64,000 bases of DNA from Siderastrea radians (taxonomy: Eukaryota; Cnidaria; Anthozoa; Scleractinia; Rhizangiidae): positions 8,260,963 to 8,324,962 of the forward strand of contig OZ024894.1 of the NCBI GenBank assembly GCA_964017195.1. The letters run 5' to 3'. The notes below the pieces were generated by a model. It did not search any database, had not been told where the DNA came from, and worked only from the letters and a program-made list of their open reading frames with translations. Each line of letters opens with the position of its first letter. Positions within the stretch are counted from its first letter, which is position 1. The translations under genes were made by a program, and so were the position numbers. This document shows positions 11,980 to 23,808 of this stretch, piece by piece.

Positions 11980-12575
11980 TACACTGAGGTTGTTTTATGC
12001 GTCTACGTCGCTGATATTTCCAACTGAAGGAATTTTGTTCCAGTTTACTGTTGGTCACGCATTCACCGGATTGCGTGATTTCATGCTTTCTATGCACCGG
12101 TTTTCAAAAATGTCCTGAAAATTCCGAAATTGTTTGCCCAAACTAAACTTTGAGTACTTCAAAAGAACAATTTATTTAGTCCTTAAATACTTAATTTTAT
12201 GACATTCTGAGTAAAGGCACATGGTCAAATTTGTTGTTCTTTTTGATCCATCGATTGACTGAACAAAGGAAAGCCTTTTGCTTTTGGCTTTCATTCAATA
12301 CTTAGATAAATCCAATGTTTATGAAATCTTGACATCTGGACGATGAAGACTGCCTCGTCCCCAGTCGCTCGCGATCGCTCATCTGGGGCATATTTTAGTT
12401 AATTATTGAGGAAAGCGCGGGGGCGAGGGGAGAGACGGGAAGGCTTTTCCCTTTCTCTATTTTTCCTTCCCATCACCCACCGCTCGCTCTCCGCGCTTGC
12501 ACCGGCACGTGATCCCGCCTCTCGCGTCAAAATCCGCGCTCGCTTGGCCTTGGAAAAGCCTGTGGAGGAGGCAGC
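11980..12575. other. No recognised gene; GC-rich patch
   Basis: Ends in a CpG-rich stretch (about 12410-12560) that replaces the expected continuation of the neighbouring pseudogene's exon C. It marks a rearrangement junction. Confidence 0.4.
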
Positions 12576-14757
12576 AGAAACAGTGCTTCTCTTGGTCAGT
12601 AGCATTAATGATACCTCTTCGGATTTCATCTTCTGTCACTAAAGAAAAGATGCATTTAACATGTTGTTATTTTTCCTTATGAATGAAGATGACGCGTTAA
12701 TTATATAATTAGACGTAATTTGACGTAGATGCCTAAGAAAACTGATTCTTGCTCGAAAGCTTTCGACAGAGAATTGAGGGCACTGCTGTCACCAGCCTTA
12801 ATGGTGACACAACTGACTCTGGTCTTACGGTTTCGTTCTAGAACGTTTAGGCCCGACAAGTCATCATCTCCAGGCTGGGCAGCTTTGAACCAATGACTCC
12901 AAAAAAGTGAAACGGACGTTGTTACTGTTCAAAATGTGAACAAGTAGCATTGATCCTTTGACAGATATCCCGGGAGCGCCTACCCTAACCTCAGTCTGGT
13001 ACCAGGGTAGGGAGCGCCTAGAAGACAGAGAAGAGTTGTGTGGTTTTTAGAGTTCACTGTGGGCTTTCAAAGCAGGATAGAGGTACGTGTCAAGTTAGGT
13101 TGCATGTTACCATTAAGGAAAAGGTAATAAACAATGCAAAAACAAACCTGACATATAGTACTTGTGCTGCTAGCTCTTCTTGTCTAAAGCCTTGTCAGAA
13201 GCCAACCTCAGTACAACCTGCATCCTCTCAAACGCCGCCCACCAATCAGCAGACGCCTTCTTACGTAACGCGTTGTTCTCATAGTCACGATAGTGAGGCA
13301 GCAGTGATGTGCTTGGCTGCTGAACCACATTTTCATCAGCTGATGATCGTCTTTGTTGTCAACTGCTGCAAGGAGCTTCTCGAACTCAGAAGCGGCGATC
13401 TTGGCTGCGAAGAGACGGTAACCATATTGTTGTCCCAGAAATGTCTGTTAATCAAAACAGGACAGTTTCGTTTGTTCAGGAGGAGAATAAAAGCTGATAT
13501 AATCATCGAGAGACATTGAATCACTGAATTGGGTTGGCTTTAAAGAATGGGTGGGCCTCCCAGAGCTCAAAGCGTTTTCCCTCTGTAAAACTAAACCGAA
13601 CAATTTTTCATACCTAGCCCATACAACGATTCTAAGATTAAAACGGCAACGTATATACCCAATATTAAATTAAAACGGATCGAAGACACATTGCTTAAAC
13701 AAGGAAGCGGCTCGGGTATTTGAACTTACAATGAAGTTAGATCCAGTTGAGAGCTTCTGACATGCCCGTAACTCCCTCATGCAGAGTTCAGTGGTCATGT
13801 GATCATCAGTGGACTCGTCCCGGACTCCCCATCTCATGTCCACAACTTGAAAGTCGTAGCCTCTCTCTTGACAGTAGGACTTGAGTCGAGGATATATAAA
13901 CTCGCTCCATTAGAGTATTACGCTCCACGGATGTATCTGAAAAAAAAAAGAGATTAAAAAACAATATTGAGAATGCGATTTCGAGTAAACCACCAGGCTT
14001 AAATAATTGTTTCAAGACTTTTGGCTTCCCGGCAGAAACTTCAGAAATATTTGGACCGGATCTTTCGAAGGTAATCTATCTTTGTAATAAAGCTCGAGGG
14101 ACTCTTGAAATTGAAACCTATTGTGGATCTTTGCATTTCTATGGCAAAGACTCTTTGGATCTTTTGGAAAATAAAATGTGTACTTTCGTTACTGGCCTTG
14201 TAATCTTCAGCGGATCCAACTTGATTAATTCCTTCATGGGCATCATTTCAACACTAATTAAATGCGAAACACATATGTCATAATGTACCTGTAAATGTGG
14301 AGCTGGTAAAGATTCTGACAAACTTTACTTTCTCTGGGTAATTGAAATCCATGTCTCCTACAAAAGCCTTTCTCACTTTCTCTTCATAACCAAAGTTGTC
14401 TGCTACCTGATCAAAGTGAATATCTTGAGATTCGTTCACTTCTGGTTTCTTATCTTGTTCTTGTTTTATATCCTCTTCTTGTGATGAAGCGCTTGTTTTG
14501 CTGCTTGCTGAAGAACTTCTTCCATTTTTCTTATCTTCTTCGTTGTTATTTTCGCTGCCTTCCTAGTCAGAATTACTTTTGTTGTCGTCTTCGTCGTCAG
14601 AACTTTCTTCTGATTGTGTTTCGTCGTCCTCATTTCCGTTCAATGGAATTTTTGCCACTATCGCTGTCACGGACTTTCTCGCTCTCAGCAGATTCTTCTC
14701 TGCCTTGAATGGTGGGAATTTCATCCCGTTGTTGCACTTCATCATGAGGAACCTGAG
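12576..14757 (-). pseudogene. Decayed, 3'-truncated NWD gene (DUF4062-NACHT-WD), third copy
   Basis: Four exons matching the intact copies are recognisable. Exon 0 is at about 14757-14289: an acidic Ser/Asp/Glu stretch, then VRIFTSSTFT. Exon A is at 13936-13730 (DTSVERNTLMERV), exon B at 13444-13148, and the start of exon C at 12638 to about 12580 (TEDEIRRGIINA). Lesions: a frame change and an in-frame TAG in exon 0 (14563-14565), a 4-bp insertion in exon A near 13890, a 37-bp deletion in exon B (297 bp against 334 in the intact genes), and loss of everything after the first 20 or so codons of exon C. No P-loop, Walker B or WD region remains. Splice sites are still mostly readable, so decay followed a DNA-level duplication. 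Confidence 0.85.
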
Positions 14758-14879
14758 GACAACAACGTAACATTTTATGTCAAGGGTACAATAAAGCTAC
14801 TGTACCACAGAAAGCGTCACCTTCAAGCTATTCAAAATTTAAGGAACCTTTAAGGAAAACTTTTTCAGTGGTGACGAGC

Positions 14880-14982
14880 AAAGTTACGAATAAGAGCCGA
14901 ACGCATGACCTTCCACACACCAGTCGGATGCCCCAGCCAGTGACTGAACTATAAGTAGACACCTGCCGAGCTACAGGTCAGG
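14880..14982 (-). repeat. tRNA-like module, probably a SINE head
   Basis: On the minus strand the segment reads CTGTAGCTCGGCAGG, then GGGGCATCCGACTGG and GGTCATGCGTTCGGCTC. These resemble the A-box, anticodon arm and B-box of a tRNA. It lacks a clean cloverleaf because extra bases lie between the arms, so it is not a functional tRNA gene. It abuts the next SINE. Confidence 0.45.
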
Positions 14983-15290
14983 TAAAGGTAGGTAAAGTCG
15001 CACACGAGCCAAGGAGGCCCACACAGTCGGAGCTTAATAATATCCCATTTCCTGTGGCATGAAGCAACTGAGAGTATTGCATCTTCCCTTGGATGGGATG
15101 CTAGTCCACCGAAGAGTTACCCCCCGCAGTATTTCGCCGTTACCCATTTATACATCTGGGTGGAGATAGACAATGTGGGGTAGAGTTTTTTTGTCTAAAG
15201 AAACAACACGATGGCAGGAACTGGGCCTCGAATCACCGAACGTCAGATCTGTAGTCCAACGCGCTAACCACTACGACACCGCGCCCCACC
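14980..15290 (-). mobile_element. tRNA-derived SINE
   Basis: The minus strand starts GGCGCGGTGTCGTAGTGG with A-box TAGTGGTTAGCGCGTTGG (about 15255-15274) and B-box-like GGTGATTCGAGGC (15225-15237). The body includes GTATAAATGGGTAACGGCG, GACTAGCATCCCATCC and TTGCTTCATGCCACAG, and ends in a GTGCGACTTTACC tail. From memory, this layout matches a widespread coral SINE; RNA polymerase III would drive it from the internal promoter. Confidence 0.8.
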
Positions 15291-16056
15291 TGGTGAGCTA
15301 CAACCGTGGACTTTTTGTGTTGGAAAATTTCCCCACGCCCCTGTCGTTCAATGTTAGAAATTCTAACTCAGTGGATTGTATGCATTTCTTAGAACAACGT
15401 TGGTTTGATTTTTCAGAACAACGTTGGTTTGGGGGAAGGGGAAAAATTCCCGACACTCGAGACCGAAGTTGTAGGTCACTTTACTAGATTCATATGACGC
15501 AAGCGCCAGATGGCCCATACAGACTTGTATCAGCTACGTCGAGATCGTCTAGTGTGGTGATAAGGAAAACGGATGGTAACTGCGTTAAGGTGCAAATGTC
15601 CAGTGCAGTTTTCTGACTGCATGACCTAGGCAAACATTCACCCGTTTACTATTAAACGTTTTGATGAGGAAGTAGTTTAATGTGGGTCACCTTTGTCTCA
15701 ACTGTGACTTTATTACCTAATGTATATATTTTTCCCTTTAAGAGGGGAGACTCTTAACTACCATATTGTAAGTTGCTATGGGAAGTTTCTAATCATCATA
15801 TCTTGGAAACCCTAACTTCCAAAGATAAGCTGCTTGGCCAAATTTGTTATAAGGGAAAGGTGTTCAAAATTTGCGAGTCACAACCATATTTGGCAGGTTA
15901 GGTGACCCAAAAAGAAAAAAACCTAAAACTCAAACGGCATACAGTCTTGGTTATTCAAAACAGTGCGAATTTTTAACGATCGTCAGGATGCAAAACGTGA
16001 CGTATCGATATCTTAAAATTCGCATTATTATGGAAGTTATGACGTCATAAGTACGT
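15291..16056. other. No recognised gene
   Basis: Includes a short direct repeat of AGAACAACGTTGGTTTG near 15391-15430. No coding exon was found. Confidence 0.4.
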
Positions 16057-16832
16057 ATCGTATTTTCTCGATTAAACGCCGGGGGCGTTTATTTAAAACT
16101 CGGCCTCGTAGACCCGGTGTTTATTCGGGGCCCGGCGTTTATTTATTAAGTGCAGTTTTCAGCCATTCATTTTTTATTATCAGTACTAGAGGTTTATTGA
16201 ATTAAGAACCAAATTTCAACAAAAACGTTTAAAATGCGAAGCAATGTCACCAACTTTGTCTTATCTCAGTGAATCTGGTAAGTCCTTTAGCCAAAAACAT
16301 CACTGACAGGAACAGTGATTGAACTCTTTTTAATGTTACATTTCTCCGTGATACACTGAGGAAGTATATCGGCAACTGCTCAACAGCAAATGTACTGTGC
16401 AAGGAATCTAGAATTGAGAAAGGGAAAATTATGGAACGATTCGATGAACTGCTGGAGAAATGGCCTGGTCAAACCCTCGAGAAGATTCTCGCTTGATGGA
16501 CAAGCCCGCAGGAAAGTTACGATGATTTTTTAAGAAAGAGATTGACTCGATACCTGATTCGTCGTTTGTTTCATCTGTTTTACTTATAACTACAGTTGTA
16601 AATGGTATTTTAGGTTTTATTATCAGTGGATAAATTCAAATAAAATGGTAGAAAGAGAACTAGAGTTCGCCAACGACACATAATCCAGATTTAATATATC
16701 CATCTCGAATAAACGCCAGGGCCTCAAATAAACGCCGGGGGCGTTTATTTTAAACTCGGCAATGTAGACCCGGCGTTTATTTGAACCCGGCGTTTATTCG
16801 GGGTCCGGCGTTTAATCGAGAAAATACGGTAT
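16057..16832. mobile_element. MITE with CGTATTTTCTCGATTAAACG inverted ends
   Basis: The left end reads CGTATTTTCTCGATTAAACG and the right end carries its inverted copy, finishing GAGAAAATACGGT. Sub-terminal arrays of GGCGTTTATT units occur on both sides (about 16085-16145 and 16730-16810). The interior (16150-16690) has no transposase. It is a non-autonomous element of about 776 bp. Confidence 0.8.
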
Positions 16833-19800
16833 ATCTATAGATTTTTTGCTGTAGTTTTTTTTATTCTTTATAATAACAGTAATTGCGATTATAAAGAAGG
16901 TTCAATTATCTCCGATTGGAGAAAAAAGTCGGAATTTTACCTCCTATCTTCCGAGTTTTAAGCATTTTTCTTTTTAATGTGCGGTTGGGGACTGGCACTA
17001 GTTACGCACGCCCAAGGTCGATTATTAACATTCAGATGTTCATCCCCATACATTTCACCAATCTAGCGGCACAAAACTCTGCAAAACACGACTGAAAACA
17101 GTGCATGAAAAAATATCATTCACAAAAATCTCTCAGCAACAACGCCAGATCTGTAGTTAAGGATCTCCCCCCTTAAATGTAGGCTGCAAAAGTCTCGTTC
17201 TAACAGTCGAAGTATTGGTCATGAAAGGTGCCCGTTGTGTAGCCTTGCGGAAAAACGGGACTCCACCAACATTAATCCCATAGATTTAGAAGCCATTTAC
17301 GTCGTCTTCCAAACCTCACCAAACATGATCAGTAAGTTACCTGTGCGTTCTGTCGTCTTTTACTTTTCTTCTTGGAGAGAATTATGCCCATTGCTACCAC
17401 CAGCCAATAGCGTGTTTGACAGACTATCACGTGAACTACAACGAGGAGATTAGTGAAAATCAGATGGAGGATTGTTTGTCCTGCTCAAATCTACATAACC
17501 ACTGATGCGACAGTTCTCACACACTATAGGGTATTATTTATTTCTCAATTTTGGTTTTTGAATTTCTAGCTTTCTCATTGGTTCTCCACACACAGCTTAT
17601 GACCGAACAATCCTGCTTTCGGTCCTATGAGGAGATTGGATGTCAATTAAAGTCCCGTAGACTTCGATCAGTCGCTTTTTCTCCTCAGGGATAGGCGGAC
17701 GAGAACAACGCGCGCATGAAAAGATAACGTGGGTAAGTTTGCATGTTCTTCTCATCCGACTATCCCTGCGCAGAAAAAAAGGAGAACTCAAACCCTACAA
17801 GTGTCGCGGCGTTCAAAAGTTTTTGCCCTGAAGCAACAGTTTTGGCAAAAAAATATGTCAAGAAAAATCAGCAACGAGTTAAGAATTTTAAGAAAACAAT
17901 TACTTCCCTCGCCCTTTTTGGATGCGAGGTGATCCAGAGGAATGCAGCACCTGGCCTTCCTGGTTGGGGCTTGGGCGAGGCGTTAATAACCCTGTAAAAC
18001 CTTAAGCATTGCGGAAAACAGAAGTGCTCCCCAAAGCATCGAGCAGAAGACAGAAATAACTGGGGAATTAAAAGACGCGGAGGCCTTACGCGCCGTTGAA
18101 ATGAGCACAAAGTGAGGTGAGATGAGGTGAAAGAGCGATATATCACTAGAACGAAAGCCAAGAAAGTGGAGTTCGGCTGGCTCGAGACAAAACTTAACAG
18201 AGAAAACGGAGCACATTTTCCCGAAGGCAAGAAAATCATTCGGAGCTGAACACAAACGTGTCGAACGCAAGCAGTAGTCCTTCTTCCGCTGCTTATCGCG
18301 GATGTGCGTAATGTCACAGCGACATCTGGTACAAATCGTAAACAATTATGGATTGGAATAATTCTTGGAGGTTTTAGACGAAAAGTGTCATTCAATCTTT
18401 ATGTGATATTTTTTCTAATTTGTTCAGACACTCGTCAGTGCTTTGACTATTTGTGAACTCAGAAACTGGAAATAAATTTGGGATAAAAATGAAGGCAATT
18501 TAAAAGAAGAATGAAGGGCTTAAAAACACTAAGAAATTAAACGACACGATTTTGTTATTGGTTGCTAAGACATTGATGAGAGAAAAGTAAACATATTTCC
18601 TCGCAGTCTGCGACCTTTAAAACAAAACGTTGGTAAATAAATCTGCTAGTTTGAGCGCTTTCGCGCCCGATTTAAATACTTCGCACTGAATCAAAATGTA
18701 CGCGATTTCACGCACACGAACATAGTTGAAACTTTTTCGCCGGCAGAATCAAGACGTTTCAAAAGGTTTATGTATCTAAGCCCAAAACATTAATATATTA
18801 AAACATTGTCAATTGAAGAAAGCCTTTAGAGGCTCTTAGCAGACGTTTAGGATGCAACAGTGCTTTGCTTTAAAATTAAAGAGGAAAACCAAAGACGGCA
18901 GATAAATCTGGCTTTTTTTATATGCCTCTGGCTCCCTAGCTCGACGAACAAACTAATAGATTTCCATATTGTTGTTAAGAACATTTAAATATTCCAGCTT
19001 GCGTAACATATCGTCCTTTAAGATGAACTGAACTCGCACGCACTGTTGTGTCAATGAAAATATCATGCTAACCTGGTGTATCGTTTGGTCTTCTAAAACT
19101 GTGCTACGTCCATGTCATATCTTCAAGTTTCTGAGGTGTCAAGATACAGTTGACAAGAATGAAAGTCAAAGATGGCGATTGAAATTACTGCAACAAGATA
19201 TTAAAATTCATGTGCTCAACAAAAAGCAAACTACCGTAAATAATGGAATATGTCACGAAAGATCCATTAACTAAAGATAAGATTGCACGCGTTGCGGTCA
19301 ATTGCAGCTAAGATCGACAAGCTGCAAAGTTGTAGCACTTTAATACCTCTATGTTTTAGAAACATCTTTTCTGCTTTGCTGTACGATGTTTAATCGACGA
19401 TTTAGTTCTCACGGCTGACGATCTCTTAGTTATTGCTTTGTTTTTACTGGGAGATTAAAAGAGATGGCAGCGGGGTGGAAAAAATTTCCATGCAAATGTT
19501 AAAATTGCTTTCGCTCTATTTTCGGTTAGTCAAAGCTGTTCACATTTCGCCAATACTGCCTTTGCCAAGGCATAAACGTGCTGGAGTCCTATGATTTCTG
19601 CTCTGTTAATGTTGATTATTTAAGGGGCACTACATTTCAGTTCTGCTTGGAATCAATAAACGAAGCTGCATTATTGCCCATCGACTCTTGTCTGCATCCC
19701 TAGCAACCCAGCAATAAATGACTCACACTAAACACAATGTAAGAAAGTATTTTACCTTAAACTTAAAACACTGCGCAATATTGTTGGGCAATAAATTGTA

Positions 19801-20404
19801 TTCTTCCATTCTCAGCCTCGAAATGGGCGGTAAAATAATGATTATATGGCGCACCTACGTGCGTCGTTGTGGATCTTTTACTAAAAGAAGTCTTTCTAGG
19901 AATGCGGATTTCAAGGTGACAAGTCTATTGTCCAAACAATTGATCAAAGCAATAAGATCAACAGTTATATAGCCGATTGTTAGATCTGCAAAAGGCTAAC
20001 AAAACCTATGTTTTAAAAAGGCAATAAATCAACTCAGAAATTCCGCATTTTTCATTTTTCATTGTTAATCATCTTGAAGAGTCAGCAGAAGATAAATAAA
20101 CCGTCTTCACAGAGTGCATTTACCCATCTAACTACAAGATGATAGAAAGGGATTGTCGTGTGCAGAATGATACTAAAGCGTATGGATGTTTTGAACTTTC
20201 TGTTCCTTGGGAATCCTCGATCAGTGTATAGAAGAATATACAGTTATTATAGCGCATATACACATCTACAACATGTTCAATAACATCACGCAGCCTTATG
20301 AATAGCACACTAATGTCACTTTTTATTTCAACCCCAGGCCTTTCACTGCTACATGTACATGTCATTCAACCTAAGCTAGTTACCAGGTTTTTTGCCACCT
20401 CATC
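16833..20404. other. Long stretch with no recognised gene
   Basis: AT-rich, with several short frames and no family match or paired splice sites. The longest, 175 codons on the minus strand at 17868-18395, overlaps a second frame of 120 codons and is low in recognisable motifs. I find no RNA gene here. Confidence 0.4.
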
Positions 20405-20690
20405 CCGCTGCTTTTAGGTTCCTGATGGGGATTAATCCTAGTCCTGAGCTCCGTTGTGTACAGGTGTTATTCCTAAAGACATCCTCTGAATATGAGCAAG
20501 CAGGTGTTCCTATTGGCTCATTTCATGTGGGCTTTGAGTTCATGTCACATGAGTATTGATGTCCCGAGAACTAGATGCGGAAATTTTCTTCTTTTCAATT
20601 GCTTATTTTAGTAACTTAAGAGCAGTTTTCAATTGAGTGTCGAAACACCGAAGTAATTACTCTGACTGGCTAATCATAGCAGACTCAACA
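20405..20690. repeat. Dispersed repeat, first copy
   Basis: Contains TTCCTGATGGGGATTAATCC, TATGAGCAAGCAGGTG, CACATGAGTA and, further on, ATTGAGTGTCGAAAC followed by AAGTAATTACTCTG. The same ordered phrases recur at 53690-54100, so both are copies of one dispersed repeat family. Confidence 0.65.
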
Positions 20691-20694
20691 CTTC

Positions 20695-20902
20695 AGGGAC
20701 CGCGGAGAGGGGAGGGGCTGGTAGGGCTATAGCTCTACGACTTTTTTGCTAGGGTTGATTTTTTAGGGCTCCAGCTAGCATGGATAATGTATGAATTTTA
20801 CCACTTGAAAGTAACAAAAAGCGTCTAATCTTGCATATGCACTTCACGAAGTCTTGGCCAAATTTTTTAGCCCTACCACTTTAAATGGTCTCCGCGGTCC
20901 CT
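20695..20902. mobile_element. Foldback MITE with AGGGACCGCGGAGA ends
   Basis: The left end AGGGACCGCGGAGA is mirrored by the right end TCTCCGCGGTCCCT, with further inverted GGTAGGGCT/AGCCCTACC inside. The element is 208 bp and has no coding capacity. Confidence 0.85.
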
Positions 20903-22019
20903 ACACGAAGGGACACCCCCGACAGTGGGGTATAAGAGGTGGCTCTGCCCAACAGGGGTGCCTTTTTCTTGATTGCGCCTTTGTTATTCGAAATTTACTA
21001 TTTTAGTATGTTAACGTCTCACCAAAATACACCTTAAACTGAAAGAGATAGCAGCTAGGTCTAGGTACTAAAATTGCTTGCAAAATTTGAGAAAAAATAA
21101 CAACGCAATAGTATATGAAAGCTTGGAGCCTTTGGGCGACTGAAATCCCGCGATGATCTACTGTTTCTGGCTTATTTTGAGGGTCCAGAATAGGTTTGGC
21201 GGGATGCGGAATTTGACTTTTTTGGGGCTGATGTTCGGGATGTGCAAATTATAAATAGGAGGGGGAAGCGAGAATTTCAGCTACGAGCGAAAGCGGGATT
21301 TCGTGTTTTTGAGGGTCGGGCTGCGAGAATCGCGAGGGGCTAATAGCGGGAAACGGGATTACAAATTTTACGTAGCTTACAAAATTGACCATGTAGATTC
21401 GAGGTAGCCTGCGTGTCAGGCGCTAAATCATGTATTCCACAAGTAATACAATAGCAAAGGGAGTACACTCTGCCAAGAAGTGCTATGGTGTTGATTTCCA
21501 CTTTTGTCGCTTTCGTCACATAAAAGGTGTATCAAGTCACACTTTACATGTCCTGTCTATCTAGTTTTGACTGGTCTTGACTGAGGTCTTGACATTTCCT
21601 TGATCCTCCTTTGCGGAAACAGTCGAAACAGCCGCTATATAACTGGTCTGGCCAATGTGGTCACCCTGGCCGACGGTGAGGTATTCGACACAATAAATTG
21701 TGTGGCCTTATACTATGAAAAGGCTGTGAGCGGAAATACCTTACTTAGAAACCCAAATTTTAAGCCCAGATTTCAAGGCAGGTTACAACACTGAAAGCTT
21801 TGAAAGAAACTGTTAGAGAGTCGGCCGGCTATGAATCTTTTTTAGTCTTTTATTAATTTTAAGACCTTTTAAAGATGCTAAACGTATATGTGAACAGTAA
21901 TTACCTGAACACTTATTCCATAAATCGCAAAACAAAGTGATAGCAGGTGAAGGATCATAAGGGTCGCGTAAAGGGTCTCCTCAATGAGGGAAGAAGACGA
22001 TAAGTTGAAATTATTCAGT
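20903..22019. other. Repeat-like DNA, one weak exon candidate
   Basis: A segment at about 21140-21370 is rich in GCGGGAT and GGGATT phrases and resembles a decayed element. A plus-strand frame at 21600-21794 (RYITGLANVVTLADGEVFDT...) looks protein-like in composition but has no family match and ends in a stop, not at a splice site. Confidence 0.3.
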
Positions 22020-22120
22020 CTGAACGTTATTAAAGAAGCAACGTGCATGGAAGAAGTTTTGTTACCCTTTCTTCTCCCCACTAATAAAACCTGTTTATCT
22101 GTCAAAACTACCAACAACAC
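22020..22120. repeat. Fragment of the NWD-gene 3' flank
   Basis: The stretch from TCTGAACGTTATTAAAGAAG to AACTACCAACAACAC is closely matched at about 30530-30635 and 54303-54405, in the same orientation and just downstream of NWD copies 1 and 2. Here it is cut at the TTAA where the 8.3-kb transposon begins. The DNA beyond the transposon's other end (30414-30445) resembles the continuation. Confidence 0.7.
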
Positions 22121-23049
22121 TTAAGAGCTTGTGCCTGAGAGAGTGGGGCAGGCCCGGAAATAGGGGTCAGCCGATTTGCCTCAAATTTAGGTCACAAAGT
22201 TGACACTAAAAGTTGTGTAACATGCCAAAGTTTTAGCTTCATTGACCTTATTTGGGCTGAGTTCCAGATATATGCTCTTTGGGCCCCTCCGTGAGACTGA
22301 TGTTTGTTCTATTTTTAGCAGTTTTTAAATCTTCATTCCCATTGTTGGAAAAAGTTTGAGAGAAATAAATTGTCATTTTCTATTAGCCTGATCCTTAAAC
22401 TTTTTGAACAAAAAGAATATTGCTCACGGGAATATGCTTGCTTCCCACGGCATTAGTCTGAAATGCTGTCTCTTTCAGGCCTATAAAGAGAAACCGGAAA
22501 TGGCCTAACTTTAAGTCGCATTAATTTTTATGCCCAGTGTTGAAACCATAAAATTCTAAGAGTACTGTAAAGTACAACCCTAACTTAATAACTAACAAGA
22601 AGAAAATACTAAGGTTTAGGCTTTTTTCACTTTGTAGACATCCACTGAAGATAGCAATGGAGCCACCTCCCGTCAAGCCATTTTTTAAATTAAAAATTTG
22701 TGTTTTCACCTTTTTTGGTGACAAAAAAGGAAATGGCTGCCAAAAAGCAGCAAACTGTTTAATGGCATCACATGTTACAAGTATGGCTTAGGAAATTATT
22801 AATTTCCGCTCTTTTTCGATAAAATGTAATTGTGAATAAAATCCAACATGGCGGTCATCTTGGTGGTCATTTTGGATAATGACGCAGCTCCCAAGCAGCA
22901 TCACAACCCATATCAACCTAATCTTATAAAGCACATTGTGGGCTATCTAAAAGTAAAATCTTTAAACGACATACCCCTCAAGGGGGGGGGGGGCAAGGCA
23001 AATCTACCCAACCTCACCCCCCGCCCCTGTACTGGGGTATAAGTTTGGT

Positions 23050-23275
23050 TGCGCGTCCAAGGGTAATGTCAATTCTTGTTGGCAGACATACCTTAAAAGA
23101 AATACCTTCCGAAACCGTCCAAGATAAAATGATCTGCAACCGTGCTGTTGCCAGGCAGCTACAGCTAGGCCAAGCAAAATATGTTGAAGAGACTGACAAC
23201 TTCTTTTTCATAAGACAAATTACTACGAAACAGCGCGTATGTCTTAATGTTGAAGGGAGCAGTGAAGAACCTCAG
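23050..23275 (+). CDS. Candidate exon of unknown protein inside the transposon
   Basis: The open frame includes IPSETVQDKMICNRAVARQ ... QITTKQRVCLNVEGSSEEPQ and ends at a plausible donor (CTCAG followed by GTACGC, about 23275). Composition is protein-like, but the family is not recognised. It is on the strand opposite the transposase and just inside the left inverted end, so it may be a captured host exon or a second transposon exon. Confidence 0.25.
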
Positions 23276-23443
23276 GTACGCAGTGGATTCAATTTCAAGT
23301 GCAAGTCTTGGCTATCAGGTGCACGATTGCTTTTTACAGTCCTTTTCTTTCTGTTTTTTTTTTCCTTTTTCTGTTATTTTTTATAGATTAAGAACTGATG
23401 ATAAGCTCGCTTTCTTTTATACATCGAGCCGGAAGTTAACAAC

Positions 23444-23808
23444 AAAGAGCCTTGTTTTGGTGAGCTGACCGATAAGATGCTGGCCCACTTCTTCTTAATT
23501 ATGTTGTATGCTGTGTCTTGCTCTTCCTTGAAAATGTGACATTTGGTATCCAAATGGTGCTGAAGTTCTTCGTATTAGTAGGAAACATTTTAACGCAATC
23601 TTCCTCCAAACAAGAGACAGGCCGAACGAATCCAGGGAAGCGGGCAGCCACTGCACCAGGACATCTAGATCGTGAAGGAAAAGGAACAATAACTTTAATT
23701 TCAGTGTTTCTTTGGGCTTTCGTAATCACCAAGGAATATGGTAAGCTTTCCACGCGCGGATGCCATTTTGATTCAACTGGAAGTTGTTAAGGAAGCTGAG
23801 TCCCGGAA
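23444..23808 (-). repeat. Partial tandem duplication of the transposase coding region
   Basis: This block repeats 24434-24826 in the same orientation, with scattered changes and a 25-bp gap. It lies directly downstream of the transposase 3' end, and the last few codons plus stop of that ORF are read from it in another frame. Confidence 0.85.

Noticed and set aside
14880..14982. A second functional tRNA gene
   Set aside because: Extra bases separate the arms and there is no acceptor stem pairing. It is best read as a SINE module.
15220..15285. A functional tRNA gene on the minus strand
   Set aside because: A- and B-boxes are present but the arms do not fold into a clean cloverleaf and a SINE body follows. 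It is a SINE head.
17868..18395. 175-codon minus-strand frame
   Set aside because: Overlapped by another open frame, with no motif, splice context or family match.
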